From Planctomycetaceae bacterium (GTDB lineage: Bacteria; Planctomycetota; Planctomycetia; Planctomycetales; Planctomycetaceae): a stretch of 62,161 nt of DNA. The position numbers were made by a program, and so were the translations under genes. The stretch lies in contig JAWKTX010000022.1 in the NCBI GenBank assembly GCA_041398825.1, positions 1-62,161 of the forward strand. Reading direction: 5' to 3'. The notes beneath the pieces were generated by a model, which made no database searches, was not told the origin of the DNA, and saw only the letters and a program-made list of their open reading frames with translations. Below are positions 1 to 9,431 of the stretch, one piece after another (position 1 is the stretch's first letter; each line of letters opens with the position of its first letter).

Positions 1-2
1 AC

Positions 3-560
3 ATCAAGTTGTTTGACATTCACAGTCTGACGATGGAGCAACTGAACCGCCCTGGTGCCCAGCGTGGTTTGCTCTATGACTCGATTGTCCGGGCGATTGC
101 GAGGACACTTCCACTTCGGGCCGTGCGCAGGGGACGACAGCATTTCTTGATCGTCGGAGGACAGCGTGAAAAAGAACCCCGGCTGAAACCACTCGTCGAC
201 ATCACGAAGCGGGTCTTTGGAAAGATTCCCCAAACCACACTTTCCTGGGCTGAAGCGATCACCGTCCGAGTCGAACATGCAAACGATCATTTGTGGTTGT
301 TGCTTGAGCCAACCGTGTTGGGCTCAACTGTGACGGACGAAACGCCTGCGGATGAACGGCAACGTCGCAAGGAGTTCGTGCGTGAGCGATTGGCGACTCG
401 CTACAACAAGAGATGGAACGAGTTACTGGATGCGTGGATCAATGTTCTTTCAGGTGGACAAGAGAAGTGGACCGTATCGACCTTTGGCCTAACGCAAGGA
501 ATTGATGCCAGCTTCACGATCAACGCCACAACCGGGTTCTCGCGGAGGCATCAAGGATGA
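3..560 (+). CDS. APAZ-domain partner of short Argonaute (5' end cut by window)
   Basis: The reading frame is open to the left edge, so this is the C-terminal part of a longer protein; the TTG at 9 need not be the start. The visible 185 or so residues resemble an APAZ domain, the N/L1/PAZ-like module that pairs with short Argonautes: a hydrophobic strand ending in LEPTV, then a helix with RYNKRWNELLDAW. It ends in ATGA, overlapping the Argonaute start by 4 bp, which implies translational coupling and a heterodimer. In known systems (SPARTA, SPARSA, SPARDA) such proteins carry an N-terminal TIR, SIR2 or nuclease effector. That part lies outside the window, so the effector type cannot be stated. 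The APAZ call rests on motif resemblance and position. Confidence 0.75.
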   Translation: MKLFDIHSLTMEQLNRPGAQRGLLYDSIVRAIARTLPLRAVRRGRQHFLIVGGQREKEPRLKPLVDITKRVFGKIPQTTLSWAEAITVRVEHANDHLWLLLEPTVLGSTVTDETPADERQRRKEFVRERLATRYNKRWNELLDAWINVLSGGQEKWTVSTFGLTQGIDASFTINATTGFSRRHQG

Positions 561-1966
561 GCGAATTGCCAACGTTTCCAGCGCATGGCTGGCAAGACGA
601 GCCGTGGTTGAGTTTTCATCCGGAGAGAGAGGAAGACCGTGATCGCCATCCGCTAAAAGGGCTGCGACGATTTGGTCCACTCAGTGGTTCACTCGTCAGT
701 TCAATGATGGACCCAATCCGCGTAGCGGCGATATTCCCGCACGGCTGCAGAACGTGGTTTACCGGCATCATTGGTGAATTGAACCGGACGCATCATCCAC
801 AAGAACGCCAACAGTATTTGGTGGAGTATCCTGGATTCTCCACCGCTTTCCGTGTTCGAGCCGTCGAAGCCGAGGGCATTAGTCGTGAGCTGCCCGCAGC
901 CACAGATGGCGCAATCACAGCAAGTTCGACACCGCATCGCGAATTGGCGGATCGGCTGTTGTCGGAGCTGAATGCCCTGCGGCGGACATCCAGCCAGTTC
1001 GATGTCCTCTACCTCTTTCTGCCGGAACGCTGGTCGCCAGGATTTCGTGGACCTCTGGGCGAGGACTTCGACCTTCACGATTTCTTGAAGGCTGAGTGTG
1101 CCGCCGCCGCAATTCCACTTCAGATTCTGCGAGAAGATCGTGTTCTCAAATACAAATGTCGCGCAAGCGTCATGTGGCGACTTGGCCTGGCAACGTACTG
1201 CAAGGCTGGTGGAATTCCGTGGAGGATCGCTGGGGGAGACCCAGGTACGGCGTACATTGGGCTCAGTTACGCGATCCGGGCTTCTGATACTGGCCCGCGG
1301 TTCGTCAACTGCTGCAGTCAGGTCTTTGACGCAGATGGCTGTGGTCTGCAGTTCCTGGTCTACGAATCGGAGGAGTTCCGCGAATACGGCAAGAACCCAT
1401 TCTTGACGAGAGACGGAATGCGGCGACTGATGTCGCGGAGCCGCGTCATGTACCAGAAGCGGCACGATGGCCGGTCACCGAAGCGAGTCGTGGTCTACAA
1501 GACGACACCGTTTCGTTACGAAGAGATCGACGGCTGCCTTGATGCATGGAGATCCCTGGCCGTCGATCTGATCCAGGTTCAGCAAGACACTCCGTGGCGG
1601 GGAATTCGTGTGGCGGGCAAGCATGACATTGCAGGCTATCCGGTCCATCGCGGCTCGTGCCTACCTTTGAGCGGAACGGAAGCGCTTTTCTGGACTCAGG
1701 GAATCGTACCGTCAGTGACGGGTGACAATTTTTACGCTGCCCAAAAAGGTATCCCCAATCCGCTGCTGCTGACCCGGTTTTCTGGGCACTCGGGTTGGGC
1801 AGAGTTGACGGCAGAACTCCTTGGGCTGACCAAGATGAACTGGAACAACGACAGCCTGTATGACAGGCTCCCGGTCACAATCGAATACGCGTCGTCGCTC
1901 GCTCGGATTGTGAAACGACTGCCTTCGCTGTCGCCCCGCCCATACGACTTCCGGTACTTCATGTGA
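557..1966 (+). CDS. Short prokaryotic Argonaute (MID-PIWI), catalytically inactive
   Basis: A 469-residue protein with no N or PAZ domain. It opens with the short-pAgo signature (EPWLSF near residue 15, KGLRRFGPL near 34-42), followed by a MID-like segment and a PIWI domain from about residue 200. PIWI landmarks are AYIGLSYAI (232-240), VVVYKTTPF (311-319), and a C-terminal block with TKMNWNN (425-431) and PVTIEYA. In slicing Argonautes the first two carry catalytic aspartates (IGxD, HRDG). Here they are Ser and Thr, so nucleic-acid cleavage is not expected. Known short pAgos use a guide to recognise invader nucleic acid and switch on the effector of their APAZ partner. It is translationally coupled to the preceding gene. 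Family call is strong; guide and target preference are unknown. Confidence 0.9.
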   Translation: MSELPTFPAHGWQDEPWLSFHPEREEDRDRHPLKGLRRFGPLSGSLVSSMMDPIRVAAIFPHGCRTWFTGIIGELNRTHHPQERQQYLVEYPGFSTAFRVRAVEAEGISRELPAATDGAITASSTPHRELADRLLSELNALRRTSSQFDVLYLFLPERWSPGFRGPLGEDFDLHDFLKAECAAAAIPLQILREDRVLKYKCRASVMWRLGLATYCKAGGIPWRIAGGDPGTAYIGLSYAIRASDTGPRFVNCCSQVFDADGCGLQFLVYESEEFREYGKNPFLTRDGMRRLMSRSRVMYQKRHDGRSPKRVVVYKTTPFRYEEIDGCLDAWRSLAVDLIQVQQDTPWRGIRVAGKHDIAGYPVHRGSCLPLSGTEALFWTQGIVPSVTGDNFYAAQKGIPNPLLLTRFSGHSGWAELTAELLGLTKMNWNNDSLYDRLPVTIEYASSLARIVKRLPSLSPRPYDFRYFM

Positions 1967-2057
1967 TACCGATCACCTTCACAAAGATACTGGACGAGCC
2001 GATGTCGGTGCGGATTATCAAGTACGGCCGGTTCGTGCCGCCCGATTGCAATTCTTT

Positions 2058-2085
2058 GGTTTCCGGTGGCCGGTGGAAACCGGCC
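2058..2085. other. Two alternative GC-rich hairpins
   Basis: GGCCGGT (2068-2074) and ACCGGCC (2079-2085) form a perfect 7-bp stem with a GGAA loop. GGTTTCC (2058-2064) and GGAAACC (2075-2081) form a competing 7-bp stem. There is no T-tract. They lie 92 bp after the Argonaute stop, exactly where hsdM homology begins. They could be a transcription end, a recombination scar, or chance. Confidence 0.4.
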
Positions 2086-2467
2086 CATTCTGAAAGCCAA
2101 CCCGCTAAAACGAGCTGACCTGGACGAGTTCGTCGAATGCTACAACCCAAAGAATCCCAATCGCCGCAAGGCCACCTAGACGGAAGAAACTCCCGAAGGT
2201 CGCTGGCGTTGCTACGAATACGACGAGCTGCTGAATCGAGACAAAGCCAACCTGGACATCTTCTGGCTGCGTGACGAAACCCTGGAAGAATCCGACAACC
2301 TGCCCGACCCCGATATCCTCGCCCAGGAAATCGTCGACGACCTGCAAACGGCCCTGGAACAGTTCGCAAACATCGCGGCAGAATTGAAGGACTCACGCCC
2401 GAGATCTCAGCGGCAGCCAGTCGTCTTTCACCAGTCGACGCATTCAGGCTTTCTGCCGAAGCGATAG
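2084..2467 (+). pseudogene. hsdM: Relic of type I restriction methyltransferase (HsdM C-terminus)
   Basis: This frame reads like the C-terminal tail of type I HsdM: LDEFVECYNP, then PEGRWRCYEYDELLNRDK, NLDIFWLRD, NLPDPDILAQEI and a final helix. A TAG stop at 2177-2179 interrupts it, there is no start, and the catalytic N6-methylase part is missing upstream. Homology fades near 2395 and the frame closes at 2465-2467. The N-terminal part of the gene must have been lost or replaced, probably when the neighbouring Argonaute locus arrived or was rearranged. No hsdS or hsdR is seen after it. Confidence 0.8.
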
Positions 2468-2807
2468 CCTTACAGGCACTCGGGCAAATGATGACGAGCG
2501 GGCGAGAATAGGTTCTCAACCGATTGTTTCTTGCAAAGATGGGCAACCAGCATTCCGACAGTTGAAACCGTTGGCTCCAACAACTATGCCCGTTCGGCAC
2601 GATGTTTCTCGATACCCCCGCCACTCGAGAAACTTCCGGTGCCTGATTTCCACACAAAGGACAAATCACCTGTTCGAACATTCAGCCCCAAACTGATCGA
2701 ACCCTTTCAGACCAGTTGTCATTCTGAATCACAGCGACACGAACAGCGTTCCCAGACAAACACAGTGTTCATGAACGTCGTTCCTTATCATCCACAGTGA
2801 TTCGTAA
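2468..2807. other. Intergenic, no gene recognised
   Basis: No convincing gene. A minus-strand frame from 2681 begins with a CPLCGN motif but soon runs antisense through the hsdM relic, so it is not called. Confidence 0.4.
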
Positions 2808-4208
2808 CTACCTGGCTGGTGGTTGCCACGGTACAGCGCCGCCGCGTTGGAGATGGAGACGCAGTTTCGCATTGAGCTGGTTGACGATGCCTCGGTTTTT
2901 GTCTGCCAGATTGTTTTGTTCCCGGGGACCCGCCGACAGGTTGTAGAGTTCCAGTGGTTCAAACGGGGAATTCTGAAGCAGTTTCCACTCGCCTTCGCGG
3001 ATGGCTTCAATCGTCTTGCCTCCGTATCGAATCCCGCCTTCGCGTCGAGTAAACAGCCACTCACTGCGCAGCGGTGGCTGGTCTTTGCCCTGAAGTGCCG
3101 GAAGAAAACTACGGCCATCGAGATCATCCGGGACAGACAAACCAGCCGCTTCAAATAACGTTGGCAGAATATCCATCGACATCATCGCCAAATCCGTCTT
3201 CGAACCGGGCGCAATCCGGCCCGGCCAGACTGCACACATGGGAACTCGGATGCCGCCCTCGTAGACGCTTTGCTTACCGTCTCGCAACGGTCCGTTATTG
3301 GCCCCTGCGTCCAGCTGGCCACCGTTGTCGGACGTGAACACGATGATGGTGTTTTCCCATTGACCGTTCTGTTTCAATGCTGCCAGAACTTTGCCGATAC
3401 CGTCGTCCATATGTTCAATGAGTGCGACCAGTTTGGCTCGATGTGGTGGCTGCATATTCGGTTCGCGCACCTGGACTTTCTTCAGCCAGTCTTCCGGAGG
3501 CTGAATAGGAGTATGCGGCGCGTTATAGGCCAGATACATCAGAAATGGCTGATCGGAATCCCTTTGCAAATCCAGAAAGTCGACCGCCCACTGCGTGAAT
3601 AAATCGGTTGCGTGACCTTTCGGATCAATCTCCTTTGTTCCATGGCGCATGTAGTTCACATCGTGACGCCGATGGTGGTAATAGTCATCCATCATGTCGC
3701 CGAGAAATCCGTGGAACACATCAAAGCCCCGTTCGGTCGGTGTATTGGGTGATTCCAGACCCAGGTGCCACTTACCAACGATGGCCGTTCGGTAGCCGGC
3801 CTTCTTTGCGTGAGACGGCAGCAGTTCAATTTCAGGTGAAAGATAGCCCCAACTGTTTTCGGGATGGGTTCGGATGACTCCCGGAACACCAACAACGTCC
3901 TGATATCGACCGCTCAGCAATGCGGCTCTTGATGGCGAACACACCGGACAGTTCGCATACCCATTGGAAAACTGCATACCCGCCGAAAACAGTGCATTCA
4001 GATGCGGCGTTCTCATATCGGTCGAACCACAGCACTGCAAATCTGCGTACCCCAAATCATCCGCCAGAATCACCAGCAGGTTAGGGCGGTCAGCAGCGAT
4101 GGCACGGGACGACAACGAGAAGCCAATGGCGCATGCCAGCAGAATTGTGGAAGCCATGGACGGCAGGATCCTGTCCATCAGATACTTTCTCCCCAGATTG
4201 ATCACCAC
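2808..4208 (-). CDS. Secreted sulfatase (arylsulfatase A-like)
   Basis: A complete sulfatase-family protein (466 aa; an alternative ATG at 4178 gives 456 aa and a cleaner signal peptide). The N-terminus has a basic and hydrophobic leader, then ADRPNLLVILADDLGYADL, the metal-binding start of the fold. The CSPSR motif carries the cysteine that anaerobic or FGE-type enzymes convert to formylglycine, and VGKWHLG and FTSDNGG follow in the expected order. It should hydrolyse sulfate esters outside the cytoplasm, probably of sulfated polysaccharides, but the substrate cannot be read from the sequence. Planctomycetes often carry dozens of such genes. No partner gene adjoins it, and it is the only clearly intact gene between 2 and 10.7 kb. 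Confidence 0.93.
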   Translation of the reverse strand: MVINLGRKYLMDRILPSMASTILLACAIGFSLSSRAIAADRPNLLVILADDLGYADLQCCGSTDMRTPHLNALFSAGMQFSNGYANCPVCSPSRAALLSGRYQDVVGVPGVIRTHPENSWGYLSPEIELLPSHAKKAGYRTAIVGKWHLGLESPNTPTERGFDVFHGFLGDMMDDYYHHRRHDVNYMRHGTKEIDPKGHATDLFTQWAVDFLDLQRDSDQPFLMYLAYNAPHTPIQPPEDWLKKVQVREPNMQPPHRAKLVALIEHMDDGIGKVLAALKQNGQWENTIIVFTSDNGGQLDAGANNGPLRDGKQSVYEGGIRVPMCAVWPGRIAPGSKTDLAMMSMDILPTLFEAAGLSVPDDLDGRSFLPALQGKDQPPLRSEWLFTRREGGIRYGGKTIEAIREGEWKLLQNSPFEPLELYNLSAGPREQNNLADKNRGIVNQLNAKLRLHLQRGGAVPWQPPAR

Positions 4209-4523
4209 TCGAACGGACGACGCTGCTGCATATGGTGACGGAATACGGCCTCCAGGAAAACCAATACGTCCAGCACAACGTTTGCAACTCAGGCAGCATC
4301 AACTCAGGCAACATCAGTCAATGCAGATGGCCCGGGCCAAAATCCCCTGGAATGGCCCTGGTGCAGAAGTTGACATCAACGTGGTGGGAGTCTTCAGGGT
4401 CGCTTTCGTTTGGTTGCATCCCTGTCAGCGGAGGACTCAATGACATGATCCGGTCAGTCTGATCCGGAATTTGGTAATGACGAGGCATGTCATGGCAGGA
4501 CGCGGAGGCGTTGCGGCGCCGCA
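4209..4523. other. Intergenic, no gene recognised
   Basis: Short frames only, none with recognisable content. It contains a small direct repeat, CAACTCAGGCA (4285-4295) and again near 4303. Confidence 0.35.
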
Positions 4524-4904
4524 GGTAATAAATTCGTCAACGCTGAAAAACTTCCGACGCTGTCTGAATGTATTCGCCAAGTGGAATTCATTTCCGATCC
4601 TGAATTTCAAAAGCAGCACATCGATTCAATCCAACGGTTCATTGGCCGGTCGAATTTGGCTGTGAAAAGAGAATACGATGGCGACATTGCCGAAGCGAAA
4701 CCTTGGGTCGAGTTCGCTACGAATCGTGTAAGCGAGAGTCGATGTCTTTCCTGCGGCTCAACTGAACTTCTTGATCAGGCAACAGCAGACGGAATCTTTG
4801 TTCCGAGTCACGGACACTTTCAAATACGATGGATTGGCCTGTGCAGCCGAGAATATCTGGACTGGTTCTACACTCCGGAAGGCCTTCGGATTGCGGACGG
4901 ATAG
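4524..4904 (+). pseudogene. Fragment of an uncharacterised protein
   Basis: The frame from about 4524 to the TAG at 4902-4904 has protein-like composition: LSECIRQ, a stretch with DPEFQKQHIDSI, one CLSCG motif, and an aromatic C-terminus (HGHFQIRWIGL, YLDWFYTPEG). The CxxC could be half of a zinc site. No ATG lies in frame upstream and the only candidate start is a GTG at 4581 that would remove the conserved-looking beginning, so I treat it as a 5'-truncated relic. I do not recognise the family. An intact gene with a non-standard start is the alternative. Confidence 0.4.
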
Positions 4905-5047
4905 TGACGAAGTCTGGATTTCTGCAGCACGATGTGTGGCCGTTGTGCCACAGGCTGTCCTGGCGTTGGCGAGATAAGGAACGTCACGTTTACAATGTGG
5001 TGACAACTCACTGACACACATCGTTCCATCCTGGAGATGCACGTCCC

Positions 5048-6544
5048 ATGCGATTCATAGTCCGCTTATTGATGACCGCTTGTTTGTTTGTATCGGCAGT
5101 CGTTCAGGGTGCTGATGCGTTGCGAGTGGGCGTTGCTGAAACCGATATCACGCCGCCGATTGGCTTTCCGATGGCAGGCTACTATCACGAACGGTTGGCC
5201 GAAGGTTCGATCGATCCGCTGAAGGCGAAGGCGATTGTCTTTCGAGACGGCGACAAGGCCGCAGCGGTTGTTGTGTGCGATCTGATTGGCATCGCCACTG
5301 ACCTGTCCCGCGAAGTGCGGCGGCGTACCAGCGAAGCGACGGGCATTCCGACAGAGCACATCGTCATTGCGGCTACACATTCGCACACCGCGCCCGACTA
5401 TATGAAGGAGCTGTATCTGTACCTTGGCAAAGAAGAGCAGGAGCCGCTGCGAGCCGAATATATTGAAAAGCTGATTACCGGACCGGTCGATGCGATCACG
5501 CGAGCGTACGCCGGTGCGAAGCCTTCACTGCTCACGACGGGCTCGGCACTGCAACAAACTCCCGTCGCCTTTAACCGCCGATTCGTCATGCGTGACGGCA
5601 GCGTGAAGACGTGGCAAAGTCTGTCCAATTCGGAAGTCGTCCGGGCAGCCGGGCCGATCGATCCGAACATCGGTCTGCTGGCTGTTCGCGATTCCGAAGA
5701 CGGCCCCGTGCGAGGCATCTTCAGCAACTTCGCTCTGCACCTGGATACCGTGGGAGGGATGCGGTGGAGTGCAGATTACCCGTTCTTCATTGAACGCACG
5801 CTTCGCGGTTCGCTTGGGCCGGATGTCATTTCCATCTTCGGCACGGGTTGCTGCGGTGACATTAATCATGTCGATCCTTCAAGCCCCGATCGCAACAAAG
5901 CGGACTTCATTGGAAGTTCCATCGGGAACTCGATCGACACGCAAATCGTATCACTTTCGCCGGTGGAAGACACACGACTGACCGTTCAGTCGCGAGTGGT
6001 TCAGTTGCCTCTTCAGGATGTTTCACAACAGGAAGTTGAGCGAGCTGTGGAGATCGTTCAGCTGGCCAAACGCGGCGGAAAGGTCGACTTCTTCGACCAT
6101 GTGACGTCCTACAAACAGATTATCCTCGACCAGTTTCTGCATCGTGAACCTTTTGTGAAGGCGACCGACCACATCACCTGGGGACTCAGCCGTTCGCTCG
6201 CGGGCATCGGACCGACCATTCCCGTCGACGTGACTGTGATCACGATCGGGCACGACGTTGCAATTGTGTGCCTGCCGGGCGAAGTGTTTGTGGAACTGGA
6301 CTGGCTATCAAGCAGGCGTCTCCCTTTGGCACGACTATGATCGTCGAGCTGTCGAACGCGGTGGAAACAATTTACATCCCGCATCGCAAGACTACGCCGG
6401 CGGCAGTTATGAAGTCACCAATTCTGCTTTGCAACCGGGAGGCGGTGAGATGCTCGTCCAGACCGGCTCCTCGAACTGCTGCATCAGGCAGCATCAAACC
6501 GCATCCGAGAGCCAATAAGGCGAGCGGCGGTGTCAACCCGCTGA
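5048..6544 (+). pseudogene. Neutral/alkaline ceramidase-like secreted hydrolase, frameshifted
   Basis: The first 430 codons give a signal peptide (cleavage near VQGADA) and the N-terminal part of the neutral/alkaline non-lysosomal ceramidase family: VGVAETDITPPIGFPMAGY, ATHSHTAPD and the GTGCCGDINH metal-site region. After PGEVFVEL (about 6297) the frame breaks. The rest of the protein continues as GLAIKQASPFG in a second frame, DYAGGSYEVTNSAL (after about 6387) in a third, and LLELLHQAA (after about 6455) ending at TGA 6542-6544. Each break fits loss of a single base in a G/C run. The truncated product would end at 6340 without the C-terminus. Planctomycete homologues have unknown substrates and may not act on ceramide. 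Confidence 0.8.
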
Positions 6545-6645
6545 TTGCGTGATGCCTGGCCTCCAGTGGACAACCCTCATTTTTGAGTCGAACCTCTCTG
6601 ATGTCGGGTTCATAAGGCTGGCAGATACTGTGGCAGCGCCTGCGG

Positions 6646-7035
6646 CTATTTGGCATCCGGGTCGTTGTCAGCAGGCTCGATGTGGTTGGTTCGGATTTCG
6701 GCGTTTGACAGGAACAACGGCATCGGCAGGCCCCGGTCTCTGTTCAGGTGCATGCGTGATGGATTCATCAGGTAGTGCTCGTTTCAACGTGATGCCGTGT
6801 TCTGATTCGCCACAATGGATGGTGACGACAAAGAAGTCCGCAAATTGAAGTGACAAAGGCCGCCTGATCGTTGGTCTCGGACCGGACCACAAAATGGCAG
6901 TGATTCGGCATTGCGACCATCGCATAAATTGGCATGATTTCTCAGGTCCCTGCGAAGACAAGCATGAAGTGCCATCGTCATCGCCCGATTCAGAACGTGG
7001 AAGACTTTACTGTGCCAAATTGCGTTTCCGTGCGT
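6646..7035 (-). pseudogene. Relic of REP-associated Y1 transposase (RAYT-like)
   Basis: On the minus strand two pieces in different frames match a RAYT: KVFHVLNRA (about 7000), the usual N-terminal strand, and YAMVAMPNHCHFVVRSETN (about 6870-6930), which contains the HxH metal motif (HCH). The expected downstream helices with the catalytic Tyr are missing or unreadable. Another open stretch on the same strand (LFLSNAEIRTNHIEPADN, ending at the TAG at 6646-6648) may be the end of a different gene. The element has no intact frame and cannot be active. Confidence 0.55.
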
Positions 7036-7871
7036 GCCATGACTACTAACGTCAATCAAGAGACAAGATCCAACGCAATCAAAGAGACCTGGACCTCTTC
7101 CCTTGCTACTGCATACTGCAGTGCAAATGGACGCACCGCTGCCCCCTTTTCACTTTACTCCTCCTCTTCCCTTTCACTTTCCAACTTTTACTCTCGACTC
7201 CTTTTTTACTCGGCCATGGCAGTACCGGCATTCATAGAGACGCTAGTGGATTGGCCACGCGTTTTGAGCACCTAAGAAATGAGACTCCACGAGATAGAAT
7301 TGAAATCGCCTGGTTGGGATGATGCCTGCGGCTCGATGCAGATCGTCAGCCACGTACCCGGGCGCCCAAGGATTCTGCAGCCGAAGCGGACGAACAGTTT
7401 CGGCGAGTCTTGTGATCCGAATCCGGATGTTGAAGAGGTTACGAAACGGTGCAACATGACTAATACGAATCTGTGCGATTGAAGTGCCCCGCGTAAAAGG
7501 GTGCGATGGCTCGCGGCCACCGCAAGAATCTCTCCCGCGATTTGATGCGCCCTAAATGCCGAACTACAGTACGATTTCAGCTGTTGCCTTCGATACGCCA
7601 CGAGCAAGAGTGCGAGCCAGATGCTCATGTGGCGTCAACACCGCCGAGTCTGCCAATTCAACCACTTGTTTCCATGTCTGGGATCGCGACCTGGTGATGA
7701 TGGCGACTCGTCTGAGAGTGAATCACCCCCAATCGTCCGCGTGCCGAGAGTGACGTTTGCTCGCAATCCACGAACCACCACAGCAATTCGATTCACACGG
7801 AGACGATCGCCGGGCAAGTGCCGCAGCCATCGGATTTCTGTGTCTCATAGTGTCACCGTTCCTTCAGGGGT
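7036..7871. other. Gene-free decayed stretch with polypyrimidine tract
   Basis: No gene recognised over about 830 bp. From 7139 to 7213 the plus strand is almost all C and T. The remainder contains only short frames without recognisable content. Confidence 0.4.
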
Positions 7872-8957
7872 GAATTTTGGAGCGGGGGGACTTACCGGCA
7901 TAATTGGCGACGGCAAGTACTCAGGTGCGGGGATCATTGCGGCCGTCTTGTTCGGATTGTCAATCACTAGACGTCCGTTGCTGACTATCCCCCTGTTGAT
8001 TTCTCAAGGAGTCGGTACTTTGGCTGTCTTTTGGATGGCTGCTCTTCTCTGGAAGATGAGTTCGGTGTTCAACACTCCCGAGCTTCGGAATAACCCGCTT
8101 GGCGGCCTAGTGCCGCACTTATGGTTAGCTCAAAGTGCGGGATTGTACTTCGGTCTTGTCGGTGGCATTTTGGTTGCTGGGGCCATTGGATACCCGTTCT
8201 CCGTCAGCCCGGCAGGGACCCGTGCCCTTGATCATCAATCAAACCGTGTTCACTGCTGGTGGGCTGCTTCTTGCAGTATACATCGGCGGGGTGGCTACGT
8301 GTTGCAGGACGGTTTGACGATTGGTGCTCCAGCTGGCGATCCATCGCGCCCTGCCCAACCATTTCAAGTTCCTGCGTTCGTAACACCGGAAGACCCAAGG
8401 GTCGCTTGGCGACGCAAGTACAACGTGGACGAGGGACAGTTTGAAGGCATGATTGCCAACTATCGTGCAAGGAAGTACCCCGAACAGGTATCCGGCTCCG
8501 ACTGGTGGGAAGAAACGCCGCACCTCGAACACCAGTCGAAATCAATGACCTCTACCCACCGCTCAAATCACGAGAATGGTATGTGGCGGAGTGGAGCGGA
8601 GGCTTCTCGTCATCGCGCAACTTTGATCGCAACATCAATTTCGGAAGTGGTGAAACGACGTACAAACTGACTCTTTAAGACGCGGGTCCGCACGGAACCC
8701 AATTTGCCGATCAAAGAGCTTCATGGAGAGATGTATTTTGTCAAGGACGGAAACACGATCTTCGCGACGGAAGTATCAGATGTTCCTGACGTGAGTTTTA
8801 CCGGATTCATGCCCGGTCTGGTTGAAGATCGATCCTTACGACGACAACAACCCCGCGCATCGGGAGTTGCGATATGCGAAGGATGAGGAAATCATGCCGA
8901 TCTTCAAAGTTCGTCGGGTGGTTCTGGCGGATGGGATCGAAAAGCGATTCGACTAAA
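7872..8957 (+). pseudogene. Broken membrane/exported protein of unknown family
   Basis: Several pieces in different frames look like real protein. From 7872 to about 8197 there are three hydrophobic segments (GIIAAVLFGL, GVGTLAVFWMAALLW, LYFGLVGGILVAGAIGYPF); a fourth (INQTVFTAGGLLLAVYIGGV, about 8230-8290) is in another frame. Soluble pieces follow: WRRKYNVDEGQFEGMIANY (about 8407), LYPPLKSREWYVAEW (about 8550), GEMYFVKDGNTIF (about 8724) and DPYDDNNPAHRELRYAKDEE, ending at TAA 8955-8957. At least four frame changes are needed. It may be one gene or two neighbours. I do not recognise the family. Confidence 0.5.
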
Positions 8958-9300
8958 GGGTCTGACCGGGGACGGTTGTTGGGGAGACGGGGGCGAAGAG
9001 TTCCGCCGAGCTGCAGCGAGTCGGCTCGGACGAGTTCCCAACAGGACTTCTGCTCCAGAACAGATGATTGCCCGTGCAGCCGATCGGTGGGGACTCACCG
9101 GCAATTGTCAACCACCGCGCGGGCTGCTTGATGCCGAATTGTCCCCGTGACAAATCGACCGGGGCCGTCGGCAATCTCGGAACACGCTTCGATCGCCAGC
9201 ATTTTGGCATGACCGTCGATGCCGCATTCGGGGACGGCGATGGGCTTCCGCTGCCGCAGCGTCACACTGGCGTCGATGTCACGAGATTGTGACGATGATG
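8958..9300. other. Intergenic, no gene recognised
   Basis: No gene or clear repeat found between the broken membrane protein and the first REP-like element. Confidence 0.3.
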
Positions 9301-9319
9301 ATGTCCCTCTGCGATCCAG

Positions 9320-9395
9320 CCCGGAGGGCTTGCAGAAATTAGCCGGCGGTCAGCGCAGCGCCACCGCCGGTCCCGAGCCCCGAATCGCCCGCATC
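9320..9395 (+). repeat. REP-like palindromic element, copy 1
   Basis: Contains CCGGAGGGC, then AGAAATTAG, then a perfect 8-bp hairpin: CCGGCGGT (9343-9350) pairs with ACCGCCGG (9363-9370) around a 12-nt loop. It shares its layout with the inverted copy at 9676-9740 and lies just upstream of a Y1 transposase relic, the usual position for REP elements mobilised by such enzymes. Confidence 0.6.
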
Positions 9396-9431
9396 CTGAA
9401 GGGATGCCAGAACACGGTATCGGAGGTTTTC

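Noticed and set aside
701..1465. Long minus-strand frame inside the Argonaute gene
   Set aside because: The plus strand gives recognisable MID-PIWI motifs through the whole stretch; the antisense frame has no features.
1959..2681. Long minus-strand frame of 240 codons with a CPLCGN start
   Set aside because: Most of it is antisense to the hsdM relic, whose plus-strand homology is clear.
7621..8670. A 349-codon open frame read as one intact gene
   Set aside because: Only parts look like protein; other frames carry better continuations, so it is treated as a broken gene.
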